Assembly: GCF_020829625.1 (NCBI RefSeq)
Contig: NZ_JAIVFX010000025.1
Location: forward strand, 1 to 64,000
Reading direction: 5' to 3'
DNA from: Nostoc sp. XA010
GTDB taxonomy: Bacteria; Cyanobacteriota; Cyanobacteriia; Cyanobacteriales; Nostocaceae
DNA length: 64,000 bases
Part shown: piece after piece, positions 43,269 to 52,295 of the stretch
Layout of the letters: every line of letters begins with the position of its first letter
Position numbering within the stretch: position 1 is the first letter of the stretch
Position numbers and translations under genes: made by a program
The notes under the pieces: generated by a model
What the model was told of the DNA's origin: nothing
What the model saw: the letters and a program-made list of their open reading frames with translations, nothing else
Database searches by the model: none

Positions 43269-43787
43269 TTAACGTAAGCTAGTTTTACCACCTCGCCATC
43301 CGTGCAAGATCGGCATAGTAAACAATCCCCACGCCAAACCTGTAATTAACCCAAAAGGCGTAACCAGATAGTTATTAAAACTCCATAAACCGAAAATCTG
43401 TGCTGCTAATTCCAAAGGATAAGCCATCATTAGCACAGTTGCGATCGCCACACCACTCCAGCCATACTGATTTAACCAGTAAAAACCTTTACCACCAGTT
43501 ACCCCATACAACAGACGAGTAATCAGCAAACCCGTGACAGTGCCGTAGCAGCGCATACACACAGCCATAATAAACGGTGGTGCTAAATCTAACCCCATAT
43601 CTGGTTGCGGACAGACATGATTACCCATGAAATAAATGATGTCCGCAATCCCAGGAAGCAACCACACCCCAGACGCAGCCAAAAAGGGAGCGATAGGCGG
43701 GCCAAAAACCATCCCTACCAACAAGAAATCAGCAATCAAACTAACCCAATTAACCTGGAACTCTTCACTGAAAGCTACTCTTGTCAT
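43269..43787 (-). CDS. DUF2085 membrane protein
   Basis: A 172-residue protein with four or so hydrophobic segments. The DUF2085 signature is visible: FMGNHVCPQPDMGL ... MAVCMRCYGTVTGLL, with Cys residues that could bind a metal or form a disulphide. The family is conserved in cyanobacteria; its function is unknown. It lies 34 bp downstream of agrE on the same strand and may be cotranscribed. Confidence 0.8.
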   Translation of the reverse strand: MTRVAFSEEFQVNWVSLIADFLLVGMVFGPPIAPFLAASGVWLLPGIADIIYFMGNHVCPQPDMGLDLAPPFIMAVCMRCYGTVTGLLITRLLYGVTGGKGFYWLNQYGWSGVAIATVLMMAYPLELAAQIFGLWSFNNYLVTPFGLITGLAWGLFTMPILHGWRGGKTSLR

Positions 43788-43821
43788 CTCCCTTTCTCTG
43801 CGCCCTCTGCGGTTTATTTTC

Positions 43822-45933
43822 CTAACCTACCTTATTAACATAAGGACTTGTCAACTTATCCAACTGCTGAATCAACAGACTGAGGAACAAACCCACATCT
43901 GTCACTACACCCACCGATTCTACAGAACCGCGATCGCTTAACTTAGTCACCACAGCTGGATTAATATCCACACACACCATTTTCACCCCTGCTGGAGTCA
44001 TATTTCCCACGCCAATGGAGTGCAGCATCGATGACAGCATCAAAATCATCTCCGCACCTTCTAGGTGTTTAGCATATTCCTCCTGTGCTTGAATCAAATC
44101 CATTACGGTATCAGGCAAAGGCCCGTCATCCCGAATCGAACCCGCAAGCACAAAAGGCACATTATTGTGGACACACTCATACATTACGCCACTTTTAATT
44201 GCCCCCGCCTCTACAGCTTTGGGAATGCTGCCATAACGGCGGATACTATTAATTACCTTCAGGTGATGGCGGTGTCCACCATGCACGGCGATACCCCGCT
44301 TCATGTCTACACCCAAGGAAGTGCCCATGATATTTTGCTCGATGTCGTGAACTGCGATCGCATTACCACCCAGCAACGCTTGCACGTATCCTTCCCGAAC
44401 CAGTTGCGCCAAGTGTTCACCGCCACCAGTGTGAATCACCACCGGGCCAGCCGTGACAACTACCTTACCACCAGCATCGCGGATTTTCCGCAATTCCCAA
44501 GCTACTTGCTCAACAACCAATTCCACGCGCCGTTCGCTAGAAACCCCCGCCGACATAAAGCTGAATTCTTGGGTGCTGCGTAGTTCCCGCGATTCAGTTT
44601 TGCGGATGGTGCGGATACCTAACACGTCTACAATTACCTGTTCGCCAACTTTTAAATCGCGGAGTATTTTACACCGAGCGACGAAGCCATTGGCAGTTTG
44701 GGTAATTGCGATCGCGCCATCCATCCGTTGATTTTCCACCTTCACCCACTGACCATTAATTCGGACTTCGGTGGGATAAATTGTACTAACATAGAAATCA
44801 TCAGGTGCAACACCATCTTGAATTACCGGCTCCAAGATAGCGTCTCGCTCATCATGTGGTAAGTCTACAGCACCCAAATCAATCAACCGGGAGATGATTT
44901 CTTCCATCACCTCATGAGATGGCGCTGATACCCTAACCTCGGCGGCTGAGGTACTTTGGCGCTGTTCTCCCAAGTTAAAATTCAGGACTTTGAAGCTTCC
45001 CCCAGCGTCTATAATCAAATCCAAAGCGCGGTTAATTAAGCCTGCGTCGAGCAAGTGTCCCTCCATGCGAATGACACGGCTTTCTACCGAGACATTGGCA
45101 TGAATTTCATCTCTAACTGGTTCTGTTACCCGCAAAGTTAAGCATTTAGCCGCACCACCAGCTTTGAGAAATTCGGTAAGCGGTGTTTCCAACACTTTGA
45201 AACCTGCATTTCCAAGGCGGGTTTTCAAAACCTCACTCGCCTTGTTCATGATGACGATGCTATCGACATTCACCGCATTACAAGCGAAGTTGACTGCATC
45301 AGCCTCTTCAAGTGCGATTCGCTTTTCGGGTGCGACTCGCATTTCGATTAAGCGGTTGGAGTAAGAATCAAAAGCGCCTGGATAGTATAGCAAATAGCCA
45401 TTTGCTAGGGGACAAAAGCAGGTATCCAAGTGATAGAAACGTTCGTCTATGAGTCGCAGGGATAGCACCTCAATATCCAGCCATTTAGCTAAATAAGGGT
45501 GAGAATCTAATTCCGAGCGGAAACCGTATCCCGCCCATAACCAGCGTCCTTCTCGATCCAGCAGTGCGTCCCCTGCTCCCTCAAAGGGCAAATCTTTGGG
45601 AAGTTCATTGACTGTATAACCATTTGCTTCAAACCATTGTTTGAAGAAAGGCTCTTCTCCCTGACGTTCTTTGTGTAAAAAGCGACTGAGGACAACATTA
45701 TCTCCTAGTACCAAGCCAGCGTTGGCGGTAAAAACCAAATCTGGCCAACCTTTTTCAGGTGGTACTAAGTCTACAACGGCGTGTTCTTTAAGGATCTGGT
45801 GTAGTCCCTGCCACTGTTCCACGGCGCGATCGCGCGATGACTTGTGAATATTTCCTTCCATCCAAGGATTAATCACATAGTCCACATCGTAGTGGTCAGG
45901 AGGGCACATCAAAAAGCGAATACAGGAAGTCAT
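43822..45933 (-). CDS. agrE: Bifunctional arginine dihydrolase / ornithine cyclodeaminase AgrE (ArgZ)
   Basis: A 703-residue protein. The N-terminal amidinotransferase-fold half (about 1-285) has every catalytic position I know from ArgZ/AgrE at the expected number: Asn22, Asn71, Glu118, His168 and nucleophile Cys264 (GGAAKCLTL). It converts arginine to ornithine, CO2 and ammonia. The C-terminal half (about 350-700) is a TIGR00300-type ornithine cyclodeaminase domain that yields proline, with a Rossmann motif and ILMLSSMLHSIGVGNMTPAG. In Nostoc-type diazotrophs this enzyme channels cyanophycin-derived arginine into proline and glutamate. The internal GDD-like metal loops look intact. Confidence 0.93.
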   Translation of the reverse strand: MTSCIRFLMCPPDHYDVDYVINPWMEGNIHKSSRDRAVEQWQGLHQILKEHAVVDLVPPEKGWPDLVFTANAGLVLGDNVVLSRFLHKERQGEEPFFKQWFEANGYTVNELPKDLPFEGAGDALLDREGRWLWAGYGFRSELDSHPYLAKWLDIEVLSLRLIDERFYHLDTCFCPLANGYLLYYPGAFDSYSNRLIEMRVAPEKRIALEEADAVNFACNAVNVDSIVIMNKASEVLKTRLGNAGFKVLETPLTEFLKAGGAAKCLTLRVTEPVRDEIHANVSVESRVIRMEGHLLDAGLINRALDLIIDAGGSFKVLNFNLGEQRQSTSAAEVRVSAPSHEVMEEIISRLIDLGAVDLPHDERDAILEPVIQDGVAPDDFYVSTIYPTEVRINGQWVKVENQRMDGAIAITQTANGFVARCKILRDLKVGEQVIVDVLGIRTIRKTESRELRSTQEFSFMSAGVSSERRVELVVEQVAWELRKIRDAGGKVVVTAGPVVIHTGGGEHLAQLVREGYVQALLGGNAIAVHDIEQNIMGTSLGVDMKRGIAVHGGHRHHLKVINSIRRYGSIPKAVEAGAIKSGVMYECVHNNVPFVLAGSIRDDGPLPDTVMDLIQAQEEYAKHLEGAEMILMLSSMLHSIGVGNMTPAGVKMVCVDINPAVVTKLSDRGSVESVGVVTDVGLFLSLLIQQLDKLTSPYVNKVG

Positions 45934-46284
45934 AAAAATCTTACAAGCGTTTTATATACTAGCTTATTTGGGATACAGATTTTCGATCTACTGAAATTAG
46001 GTACAATCTGCTACTAGAGCTTCTATCTTTTGATAGTTGAAGGCTTTACAAAAGGTTCACTATTAATTCTATTACTGGTAGATGGTAATAAGTACAGAAG
46101 GTGGCAAAAGTCATTAGTCATTAGTCATTAATATCTCCCCCTGCCTCCCCTGCTCCCCTTGCCCTTTAAATATTGCTCGTAGGTTAAAAATTAATATCAA
46201 TTAGCCTAATAAGTGGCACAATTAGAGCCAAAATATACTTTAATTGAGTAAAAAATTAAGTATATACTTATACTGCTGCCGCTT
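45934..46284. other. 351-bp intergenic region before the large membrane protein gene
   Basis: It contains a 7-bp tandem repeat (GTCATTA, three copies, from about 46110) followed by a C/T-rich CCCCTGCCTCCCCTGCTCCCC run. Both are repeat types also found inside mutS and other genes here. No coding frame. It should hold the promoter of the gene at 46285 and that of agrE. Confidence 0.6.
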
Positions 46285-49200
46285 ATGTCATCGCCCCTTG
46301 AGCGCCCGCTAAAATTTGAAATCAGACTGCCATCCTCCCATCCTCATTTATTAGAAGGACTAGATATATGGCTGCGTTTAGGTTTGATATCCGATGCCCA
46401 AGTTAAGCAGCTATGCCAAGAATTCTTGGTGTGTACAGTGGTGTTGCAACCCCAGCCTGAAGCTAAAACAAAGGTAGCGTTTGTCACTTCCGAAACCGTA
46501 CAGCAGTTGCCTGTAGCAGCTTTAAAATCTAGTAGCCGTAGACAACCGCAGCAACAACCAGCAAAACCCAACTTTATCAGCACAATGTTGCAGTCTTTGG
46601 GGGCAGAACTGAGTGTGCGTTGGCTACTTTTTTTAGGGGTATTCTTGGTAGTTGTGTCCTCTGGGGTACTGGCTGCGAGTCAGTGGGAGAGGTTTCCGGC
46701 TTCTGGACAGTATGGAGTTTTATTTGCTTATACTTTGATTTTCTGGGGATTAAGCTTTTGGGCAATTAGGCAAAGCAACCTTAGATTGACGGCTCAGACA
46801 TTGCTGATTGTCACCCTTTTGTTAGTGCCAGTGAACTTTTGGGCAATGGATAGCTTTCGATTGTGGCAAAATCCTTTGGATTGGATTGTAGTTGCGATCG
46901 CCTGTCCTACTCTCACTGCTATAACTGTTTTACTCTCTAAAAATCGCAGTATTTTTCCCAATTTACTTACCGGCAAATTACCTCTAATAAATATTCTGGG
47001 GCTGAGTTATCTGCATTGGGGTTGGCAATTACCAGGATTTCCCTTAATTGCCGTTTATGTGGCAATGATCGGCACAACTATTATTACCGTTTATCACAAT
47101 TACCAACAGCCTAATGCTATCAGTGAAGAAGATCGGCGCGATGTCTACGACGGGCTACGCCTACGCCGCCGATCAAGTATTAGTTTGGCTGCCACTGTAA
47201 TTATTTATGCTTTGATAGTGCTGCTAGTGCGGGCAATTTTTGTTGTCCGAGTAGATGTCACGCAGTTGGGGTTAGCTATTGGTATTTGCGGGTGGCTAGT
47301 AACTTGGTTAGCACAGGAGGGGAGGAAGAGGGCAGGGGGCAGGGGGCAGGGGGCAGGGGGAGCAGGGGAGGTAACAGTAATATCTCCCTCATCTCCTGTA
47401 TTCCCTTCATCCTTGTTACTTTGGGAAAGATTGGGCGGTACTCTACTCTTCTTGGGTTGGCTGGTTTCGGTAGTAAATTATCCTTGGCAAGGAATAGCTG
47501 TAAGTGGTTTGGGTTTGTGGTTTGTGGGAAGTCGTCTGCGGCAGTACAGTTTAAAGGTAGATTTTGCAGCAGTTTTCGTTATTGGGTTGCAGACGATTTG
47601 GTTAGGTTGGCGATTAGTACCTGATAGCTTACAGAAATTAGCGATCGCAATTGGTACTCAACTTACTAATTCTCAAAATCAACCTTGGGCGTTGCTGGGT
47701 GTAGCTTTATTTCCGTACATAATTTTGATGGTGGCGCTCACAGATAACCTACATCGCACCGAAAAGCAAGAATTGGCTAAATTTGGCGAACTGCTTACCC
47801 TCTTATTTGGAGCTTTTTTAACAACGATCGCTATAGTAAATCCGGCATTGCGATCGCTAAATCTGCTATTTTCTACCATCACTCTTACATTCGTCACTCA
47901 ACGCCGATCCCCTGCATCCCTTCCCCTGATATATTTAACTCACATCATCGGAGTGCTGACTTTTTGCTTTACCATTAATTGGTTATTACCAACCCTGAAT
48001 CAACAAGTCTGGGCAAGTATTTTATTAGCTCTGATGGTTGCAGAATGGGTATTTAGCCTAAGCGAAGGATTATGGCGACGTAGTGCATGGGACATTGGTT
48101 TAGGATTAGCCGCCGCTAGTTTTTTCTTATTGTGGATGAATGCAGAATCATCTTGGTATGGCATAGCTAATGGACAAGCTCATTGGGGAGTCTTATGGCT
48201 AGTTACGCCTATAGCTCTCACGGGTATTGCCAATGTCACAATTATAGAGCGTCGCCTTACTAGCCGTTACTTAAGTGTATTAGCTGTGGGAGTTGCCCAG
48301 TTACTAACTTTACAGCTACCAGAAACCAGATTAATCGGTTTGGCCGTGGGAACGGGATTGATGTTCGCAAATACGCGCTATTTGCGAAACCAAATATCTG
48401 CGGTAATTACAGAAGGATTTCTTCTGAGTTTCATTGTGGCGCTGTTATGGGTAGGTGTACCTGGCTTACCTCGCCTCGCGCTACCAGGTTGGTTTGTCGT
48501 CGGAGCGATCGCAATCCTAATTCTATGGTTAACGCGGACAGTTTTGAACCAACGCGGTAACGAATTAGCAGTTATATATGCGGCCGCCAGTGATAAATGG
48601 GCGATCGCCTTGTGTGGTTTTGAGTTGTTTGGTTTAACGGTACACTCAATACTAATTTACTCAGGGTTTATTACTTCTGGATTTTTGTACTTAGTTGCCA
48701 CTGCAATCACCTTGGTAGCCATTGTTTATCGCAGTTGGCGAGAACCGACAAATTGGGCATTTTATGGCATCGGTTGGTCTTTGGAATTGTTGACTGCCCA
48801 AGGGCTGGGATTTGGGGAACGATCAATAGTTAAGATTGCGATTGCAAATATTGCTTTAGGTTTAACCGCTCAACTTGTCGGCGAGTGGTGGCGGCGACGA
48901 CATCAATTAGAAAGGCTTCCTAGCAGTTTTCACATTTTGCCATTAATTTATGCTGCATTCAGTGTATTGCTGCGTGTGAACACCTTCACCGAATGGACTG
49001 GTTTGTATTCCTTGGGTGTAGCTTTAATTATCATTGGCGTGGGGCGACGCCGCGAAGACTTTAAACCCCTGCTGTACTTAGGAATTATTGGCGTATCAAT
49101 TTCTGCTTATGAACTTTTGTTCTATCAAATGTCACAAGCTTCAGGAGGAGCATTAGGTGATGGATTGATTGCCATGTCAGCCCTTGGCGCAAGTATTATG

Positions 49201-50259
49201 TATGCTTACCGCATCCTGTCGCCTTGGTTGGTAAGCTACTTACGGCTGACTCCTCAAGAATTGAAAGGAATTGCCCATATTCACTGGGCTTGGAGTAGCT
49301 GTTTATTAATGGCTGCGATTCCTCTTCCCATTGGAGTTAACCGTTTAGTGGGATTGGGAACAGGGGTATTTTTGATTCGTTATGCCATCTTTCAAGGACG
49401 AAATTCGCCTATTTCCCCTAGCATTTTTGGAGGAATCACAATAGCCGAAATGTGGGTTTACCTTGGCTTATTAGAGGTAGCCGGGATGAGGGTTTATTGG
49501 CGGGAGACAGCAGTGGGAAAATTTTGGGCTGGGCCATTAGTTCCTTGGAACGGTGCGATCGCCTGTGTGGTAGCCTATTTTCTGTACATCTTACCTTGGG
49601 AAAATTGGGGTTGGTCTAAAAGACCTTGGCAGCAAGCGGCCTACATCATACCATTGATAATTCTATGGGAAACCAGGCTGCGAACTTACCCCATTACCTT
49701 GCTACTTGCAGCTGGATTTTACATCTTCCTTGCAAAGGTGGGTGAAAACATCCGTTTTACATATATTAGTGTGGCGTTGATTGATTGGGCGCTTTACCGT
49801 TGGTTTGATTCCTTACGCCTGACTGATGCTTTGTGGTATGTAGCAACCATTGGGTTATCACTGCTTTATGTTGCTCAAGTAGATACCCAACTGAAGCTAC
49901 CAGAGTATAAAGTCGCTCGTCATATTCTGAGATTGCTAGGTAGTGGTTTAATTTGTGGGTGGGCAATTTTATTTAATCAAAATGCAGCCTGGATACCTGG
50001 AATTTTCAGCCTCATCGCCATTTTTGCCGGATTAGCTTTGCGAGTGAGGGCTTTTCTCTACATTGGTACAGCCACTTTTTTAATCACTACAATCTATCAA
50101 TCAGTCATTTTTAGTTTGCAGTACTCCTTTTTAAAATGGGTTGTTGGCTTGCTAGTTGGTATCCTCCTGATTTATATCGCCGCTAACTTTGAAACCCGTC
50201 GCGCTCAAATAACTTCCTTAATTCGTAGCGCCATTGATGAATTTCAATCATGGGAATAG
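46285..50259 (+). CDS. Very large DUF2157-type polytopic membrane protein
   Basis: A 1324-residue protein. A soluble N-terminus (about 1-105) is followed by an almost continuous series of hydrophobic helices, roughly 30 or more. The early part (LGAELSVRWLLFLGVFLVVVSSGV, FPASGQYGVLFAYTLIFWGL) resembles DUF2157 membrane proteins, which are common and uncharacterised in cyanobacteria. Two stretches look like repeat insertions in frame: DVYDGLRLR (residues 286-294, dispersed 27-bp element) and a Gly/Ala/Arg run near 345-365 (GGGGCAG repeats at 47316-47372). A diverged 162-bp copy of part of the 3' region lies at 51059-51220. Confidence 0.75.
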   Translation: MSSPLERPLKFEIRLPSSHPHLLEGLDIWLRLGLISDAQVKQLCQEFLVCTVVLQPQPEAKTKVAFVTSETVQQLPVAALKSSSRRQPQQQPAKPNFISTMLQSLGAELSVRWLLFLGVFLVVVSSGVLAASQWERFPASGQYGVLFAYTLIFWGLSFWAIRQSNLRLTAQTLLIVTLLLVPVNFWAMDSFRLWQNPLDWIVVAIACPTLTAITVLLSKNRSIFPNLLTGKLPLINILGLSYLHWGWQLPGFPLIAVYVAMIGTTIITVYHNYQQPNAISEEDRRDVYDGLRLRRRSSISLAATVIIYALIVLLVRAIFVVRVDVTQLGLAIGICGWLVTWLAQEGRKRAGGRGQGAGGAGEVTVISPSSPVFPSSLLLWERLGGTLLFLGWLVSVVNYPWQGIAVSGLGLWFVGSRLRQYSLKVDFAAVFVIGLQTIWLGWRLVPDSLQKLAIAIGTQLTNSQNQPWALLGVALFPYIILMVALTDNLHRTEKQELAKFGELLTLLFGAFLTTIAIVNPALRSLNLLFSTITLTFVTQRRSPASLPLIYLTHIIGVLTFCFTINWLLPTLNQQVWASILLALMVAEWVFSLSEGLWRRSAWDIGLGLAAASFFLLWMNAESSWYGIANGQAHWGVLWLVTPIALTGIANVTIIERRLTSRYLSVLAVGVAQLLTLQLPETRLIGLAVGTGLMFANTRYLRNQISAVITEGFLLSFIVALLWVGVPGLPRLALPGWFVVGAIAILILWLTRTVLNQRGNELAVIYAAASDKWAIALCGFELFGLTVHSILIYSGFITSGFLYLVATAITLVAIVYRSWREPTNWAFYGIGWSLELLTAQGLGFGERSIVKIAIANIALGLTAQLVGEWWRRRHQLERLPSSFHILPLIYAAFSVLLRVNTFTEWTGLYSLGVALIIIGVGRRREDFKPLLYLGIIGVSISAYELLFYQMSQASGGALGDGLIAMSALGASIMYAYRILSPWLVSYLRLTPQELKGIAHIHWAWSSCLLMAAIPLPIGVNRLVGLGTGVFLIRYAIFQGRNSPISPSIFGGITIAEMWVYLGLLEVAGMRVYWRETAVGKFWAGPLVPWNGAIACVVAYFLYILPWENWGWSKRPWQQAAYIIPLIILWETRLRTYPITLLLAAGFYIFLAKVGENIRFTYISVALIDWALYRWFDSLRLTDALWYVATIGLSLLYVAQVDTQLKLPEYKVARHILRLLGSGLICGWAILFNQNAAWIPGIFSLIAIFAGLALRVRAFLYIGTATFLITTIYQSVIFSLQYSFLKWVVGLLVGILLIYIAANFETRRAQITSLIRSAIDEFQSWE
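47140..47166 (+). repeat. 27-bp dispersed repeat inside the membrane protein gene
   Basis: Starts GATGTCTACGACGGG and ends CTACGCCTACGC; identical to 50456-50482. It is in frame and encodes DVYDGLRLR in both host genes. Here it is extended by CGGCG/CGCCG flanks, making the ends complementary. Confidence 0.85.
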
Positions 50260-50362
50260 GGGTTTATATTAAGCTAAGGGTTGAACTAATTAGACAGGCG
50301 ATCACCCAAATTCAAGATATCTGTAAAATTAAAAAAGAGCGATGGCATAGAAGTATAAAACA

Positions 50363-50614
50363 ATGACACGAATTCCATTAACAGAAGCTCAACTTCGTTT
50401 ACCCGAACTGATTGCAAGTCTGCAACCCGGTGAAGAAGTGGAGATTTTTTCCGGCGATGTCTACGACGGGCTACGCCTACGCACTGTCGCCAGACTGATT
50501 GGCGAACGCCAATCACCCCGGAAACCTCGCCAGCCTGGTAGTGCAATTGGAACCCTAACCATTCTATCCGAAGATGAAACGCACTTGGAAGACTTTCACG
50601 ACTATATGCCATGA
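50363..50614 (+). CDS. Phd/PrlF-type antitoxin with a repeat insertion
   Basis: An 83-residue protein of the small antitoxin type found upstream of COG3744 PIN toxins: TRIPLTEAQLRLPELIASLQPGEEVEIF at the N-terminus and a C-terminal acidic toxin-binding tail (EDETHLEDFHDYMP). Between them, residues 32-40 (DVYDGLRLR) are encoded by the 27-bp dispersed repeat, lengthening the region after the N-terminal domain. The stop codon overlaps the toxin ATG (ATGA at 50611-50614). Whether it still neutralises a toxin is doubtful because the toxin gene is interrupted. Confidence 0.7.
   Translation: MTRIPLTEAQLRLPELIASLQPGEEVEIFSGDVYDGLRLRTVARLIGERQSPRKPRQPGSAIGTLTILSEDETHLEDFHDYMP
50456..50482 (+). repeat. 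27-bp dispersed repeat inside the antitoxin gene
   Basis: Identical to 47140-47166 and in the same translational phase. Confidence 0.85.
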
Positions 50615-50997
50615 AGTTTCTGCTCGATACTCAGGCATTCCTCTGGTTTGTACTCAAGGATCGCGCCCTTAGTTAAGTCGCCTCTGATTTGATTGTCGAT
50701 CCCTTAAATGATATCTTGCTCAGTCCTGCTTCCTATTGGGAAATTGCCATCAAAGTTAGTATTGGTAAGTATCAAATTCCTGGAAATTTTGAAACATGGA
50801 TGGAGCATCAAATCCAAGTTAATGAATTGGAAATATTACCGATTAAAGTTGCTCATGCAGCCGTGATCGTGACTCTGCCCTTTCATCATAAAGATCCTTT
50901 TGATCGGCTTTTGGTTGCCCAAGCACTCACAGAAAAGATCCCGATCATTAGCGTGGATGCAGCGCTAGACAATTATCCAGTCACTCGTTATTGGTAA
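50611..50997 (+). pseudogene. PIN-domain toxin (COG3744/VapC-like), premature stop
   Basis: The frame starts MKFLLDTQAFLWFVLKDRAL, with the first PIN acidic residue (Asp6), then meets TAA at 50674-50676 (codon 22). The frame continues intact to 50997: SPASYWEIAIKVSIGKY, LPIKVAHAAVIVTLPFHHKD and PFDRLLVAQALTEKIPIISV, which include the remaining acidic and family motifs. A single-base change restores a full-length toxin of about 128 residues. Reinitiation at an internal start would lack the N-terminal Asp, so activity is unlikely. Confidence 0.85.
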
Positions 50998-51033
50998 GTA
51001 TAAGAACCTGCGATCAACCGCAGTCCGGTCGCA

Positions 51034-51067
51034 CTGTTAACCTACCTTACGATTATGAGCGATCGCG
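51034..51067 (+). repeat. 34-bp imperfect direct repeat, copy 1
   Basis: CTGTTAACCTACCTTACGAT plus 14 more bases, ending in a HIP1-like GAGCGATCGCG. It matches 51442-51475 with about four mismatches. The two copies enclose a 408-bp unit that contains the diverged membrane-protein fragment. Confidence 0.7.
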
Positions 51068-51220
51068 TGTGTGGTAGCCTATTTTCTCTATATTCTGCCT
51101 TGGGAAAGTTGGGGTTGGTCTAAAAGACCTTGGCAGCAAGCCGCCTATATCATACCACTGATAATTTTATGGGAAACTAGACTGCAAACTTACCCCATTA
51201 CCTTGCTACTCGCAGCTGGA
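51059..51220 (+). pseudogene. 162-bp fragment homologous to the 46285-50259 gene
   Basis: Aligned without gaps to 49555-49716, it differs at 15 positions (about 91% identity). In the coding frame 13 of the differences are synonymous and two change residues (Asn to Ser, Arg to Gln). A TAA follows the homology immediately. The substitution pattern points to a fragment of a once functional homologue rather than a freshly copied and neutrally drifting piece. Confidence 0.85.
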
Positions 51221-51482
51221 TAACAAAGAACCAAAAATCAAGGTTTTCAAGCACATTTACAAAAATAAGTAGGGATTTTTAGAATAGTGGGGTAGGTTTA
51301 TGAAAAGATAGTTAGATAAGGAAAGCGCTGAGTTAGCAGCGCAGTTAGGAAATTGGTAGGTCTATACAATAGTGCTATTATGAGGCAACTAACTGTATAG
51401 ATTGATCAAAAAGTAGGAGTTAACAGTAATAGCTTCTATTACTGTTAACGTACCTTACGATCAGGAGCGATCGCGCTTCACC
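51221..51482. other. Gene-free region with a strong hairpin (51419-51449)
   Basis: GTTAACAGTAATAG pairs perfectly with CTATTACTGTTAAC around CTT, a 14-bp stem. It overlaps the start of the second 34-bp direct repeat (51442-51475). It is close to the 3' end of the DUF5615 gene and could terminate that leftward transcript. Confidence 0.6.
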
Positions 51483-51836
51483 TTATCTACTTTTCTTAGC
51501 AGGCGGACGATTGACTCGTATCAGTTTTCCAAACAAAGATTCTTCAGCCGCAATTGCCTTATGAATCCGGGTGGCTAATCGCTGCCGATCCAAATCCTCT
51601 GTGCAAACAATGATACCTGCATGATCTGGACTCATGCGATGCAAGCGGATAAAATCATCTCGATTTACTGTCAACACAGCCCGCCCCTGAATCGTCGCCA
51701 ATACAAGCACTTGGTCATCAGGAATTTTTTGGTTGGCTTGCCCTGCTTCTTGTACCGTCAGCACATCGTGACCGAATTGACGCAGTAGCCCCGTAACCAC
51801 TTTGGGAAACCCTTCATCAGCATAAAGCAATACCAC
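51483..51836 (-). CDS. DUF5615 PIN-like protein (putative toxin)
   Basis: 117 residues from GTG at 51836. The N-terminal VLLYADEGFPKVVTGLLRQ with paired acidic residues and the later TVNRDDFIRLH (Asp-Asp) follow the DUF5615 PIN-like fold. DUF5615 genes regularly follow DUF433 genes, as here, with only 2 bp between the DUF433 stop and this GTG. The pair is thought to be a toxin-antitoxin module; nuclease activity is predicted, not shown. The C-terminal tail is basic. Confidence 0.82.
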   Translation of the reverse strand: MVLLYADEGFPKVVTGLLRQFGHDVLTVQEAGQANQKIPDDQVLVLATIQGRAVLTVNRDDFIRLHRMSPDHAGIIVCTEDLDRQRLATRIHKAIAAEESLFGKLIRVNRPPAKKSR

Positions 51837-51838
51837 CC

Positions 51839-52237
51839 TTAAGCCGCCTCTTGCCGTGCAATCGCTGCTTCAATTTCTTCAGGATAAACCTCTGCATACA
51901 GCCATGCATTTACCAAATCAGCAGCAGTTAGCGTCGGGTAATCTTCTAACAAATAGGCTTCACTTGCCCCTTGATGGCGCAGGCTTACCAACAGCCAAAC
52001 CGGAATCCGAGTCTGCCGAATACAGGCATCGCCCCCCATCACCCCTGGTGTTTTCTCAATGCCAATCAACCCATTGCCCAGACTCGCCGCCAAAATCTGA
52101 ATTGCCTGTGCCTTTTCTTCCAAAGACAGGGCTAAAAGTTGAGGTTGTAGCTCTTTGAGTGTCATTGTGGGTATCAAGCTGAATACTTGAGATGACGATT
52201 GTTCTCCATTATAGGTAAGAACCAATCCGTAACTCAT
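51839..52237 (-). CDS. DUF433 protein (putative antitoxin)
   Basis: 132 residues from ATG at 52237 with AGGAT upstream; an internal ATG at 52165 (MTLKELQPQLLAL) is another candidate start. The DUF433 core KTPGVMGGDACIRQTRIPVW and LEDYPTLTAADLVNAWLYAE is complete; it forms a helix-turn-helix-like domain. It is preceded by a helical region (LSLEEKAQAIQILAASL) seen in cyanobacterial members. Coupled to the DUF5615 gene. Confidence 0.82.
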   Translation of the reverse strand: MSYGLVLTYNGEQSSSQVFSLIPTMTLKELQPQLLALSLEEKAQAIQILAASLGNGLIGIEKTPGVMGGDACIRQTRIPVWLLVSLRHQGASEAYLLEDYPTLTAADLVNAWLYAEVYPEEIEAAIARQEAA

Positions 52238-52295
52238 GCGTAAATCCTAATAAAATTCGTTAGTATCCATCAAAAAATATTGCTCCAGGGTTGAC

